Source: Desulfobacterales bacterium (GTDB lineage Bacteria; Desulfobacterota; DSM-4660; Desulfatiglandales; Desulfatiglandaceae). Taken from it: a stretch of 5,771 nt of DNA. Positions 5,597 through 5,771 of the stretch are shown one piece after another; within the stretch, counting starts at the first letter, position 1; each line of letters begins with the position of its first letter. The stretch is from NCBI GenBank assembly GCA_021107495.1, contig JAIOSR010000103.1:1-5771 (forward strand), in the 5' to 3' direction. The notes under the pieces were generated by a model. It did not search any database. It saw only the letters and a program-made list of their open reading frames with translations, and was not told where the DNA came from. Position numbers and translations under genes: made by a program.

Positions 5597-5627
5597 AAGA
5601 GTCAACGGCAGACCTGACCCCTTTATT
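5597..5627. repeat. 31-bp direct repeat, right boundary of the AT-rich island
   Basis: This matches 3526-3556 with a single A/C difference, in the same orientation. Unlike the left copy it lacks the outer AAATAAAG arm, so it does not form the full hairpin; bases before it read GATCAGC, where the left copy has GATCAG a little further upstream. The DNA to its right returns to a higher GC content. Confidence 0.85.
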
Positions 5628-5628
5628 A

Positions 5629-5652
5629 ACGGTCAAACGTAGATTTGACCGT
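5629..5652. repeat. Perfect 9-bp stem-loop next to the right direct repeat
   Basis: ACGGTCAAA (5629-5637) and TTTGACCGT (5644-5652) are perfect reverse complements around a six-base loop. There is no T-run on either side, so it is not a standard terminator. It begins one base after the 31-bp repeat and may be part of the same repeat family, a protein-binding site, or a stem of the structured segment to its right. Confidence 0.6.
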
Positions 5653-5771
5653 ATGCCGTTATCGGCGATTGATCTGGCGGGTTTAAGTCCCGCCGAAGGA
5701 GTTATCCGTATGCCTTTGTAGCACTGGGGAGCGGCGTCTGAGCAATCAGGGGTCGTAAGTTTCCCATGGGC
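5653..5771. other. GC-rich, stem-loop-bearing segment, possible edge of a structured RNA
   Basis: No convincing gene occurs here; the only framed start after AAGGAG (5696-5701) stops after three codons. The segment contains a stem GGCGGG/CCCGCC (5676-5694, seven-base loop) and a CTGA-GCAA-TCAG hairpin with a GNRA-type tetraloop (5738-5749). The segments GGGGA (5727-5731) and TTCCC (5761-5765) can also pair around that hairpin. Multi-stem, GC-rich DNA with GNRA loops is typical of group II introns and other structured RNAs, and the wording of the stems reminds me of group II intron domain I. No domain V is present in the window, so this remains a guess. Confidence 0.3.

Noticed and set aside
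5676..5705. T-arm-like stem GCGGG-TTTAAGT-CCCGC as part of a second tRNA
   Set aside because: The loop lacks the conserved C of TTC, and no matching acceptor, D or anticodon stems are found upstream.
5602..5771. Minus-strand open frame entering from the right edge and ending near 5590
   Set aside because: It runs through the 9-bp hairpin and the 31-bp repeat, has no recognisable motif, and is better explained as chance openness of GC-rich non-coding DNA.

Overview
The window looks like a chromosomal accessory stretch from a Gram-negative, anaerobic-type bacterium. A Desulfobacterota (sulfate-reducer-like) host is my best guess. The hints are a NifX-type domain joined to an ArsP-like permease, a RAYT (REP-associated tyrosine transposase) remnant, and hairpin repeats with a GGGGTCAG core. 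This assignment rests on gene style and no marker gene confirms it. Every gene I can support, including the tRNA, lies on the minus strand, so transcription runs right to left.

Left part (1-2560), moderate GC (31 of 60 bases in the line I counted at 541-600). A two-gene operon encodes a split permease: a NifX-like domain fused to one permease half (527-1330), overlapping a second permease half that runs off the left edge (1-530). Upstream are a membrane-embedded isoprenylcysteine-methyltransferase-like protein (1423-2124), an intrinsic terminator (2252-2276), and a tRNA-Thr(CGT) gene with encoded CCA and its own well-formed promoter (2427-2560).

Middle part (2561-3560), a repeat-rich zone. 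Two roughly 70-bp hairpin repeats in the same orientation bracket a small exported protein gene (2815-3234). The right-hand copy is joined to the first 27 or so codons of a RAYT transposase whose catalytic part is gone. A further hairpin lies upstream of that remnant. Together this reads as an internally deleted REP/RAYT element.

Right part (3561-5771). Two unrecognised, very AT-rich genes (8 of 60 and 18 of 60 G+C in two lines counted) encode a two-helix and a roughly five-helix membrane protein. They lie between two near-identical 31-bp direct repeats (3526-3556 and 5597-5627, 30 of 31 matching), which suggests a horizontally acquired insertion bounded by REP-type repeats. The last 450 bases contain no convincing gene. 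They hold a 17-bp inverted repeat, a 9-bp perfect hairpin, and a GC-rich segment with stem-loops, including a GCAA tetraloop, that may be the edge of a structured RNA such as a group II intron.

The strongest candidates for something undescribed are the AT-rich membrane gene pair in its repeat frame and the NifX-permease fusion.
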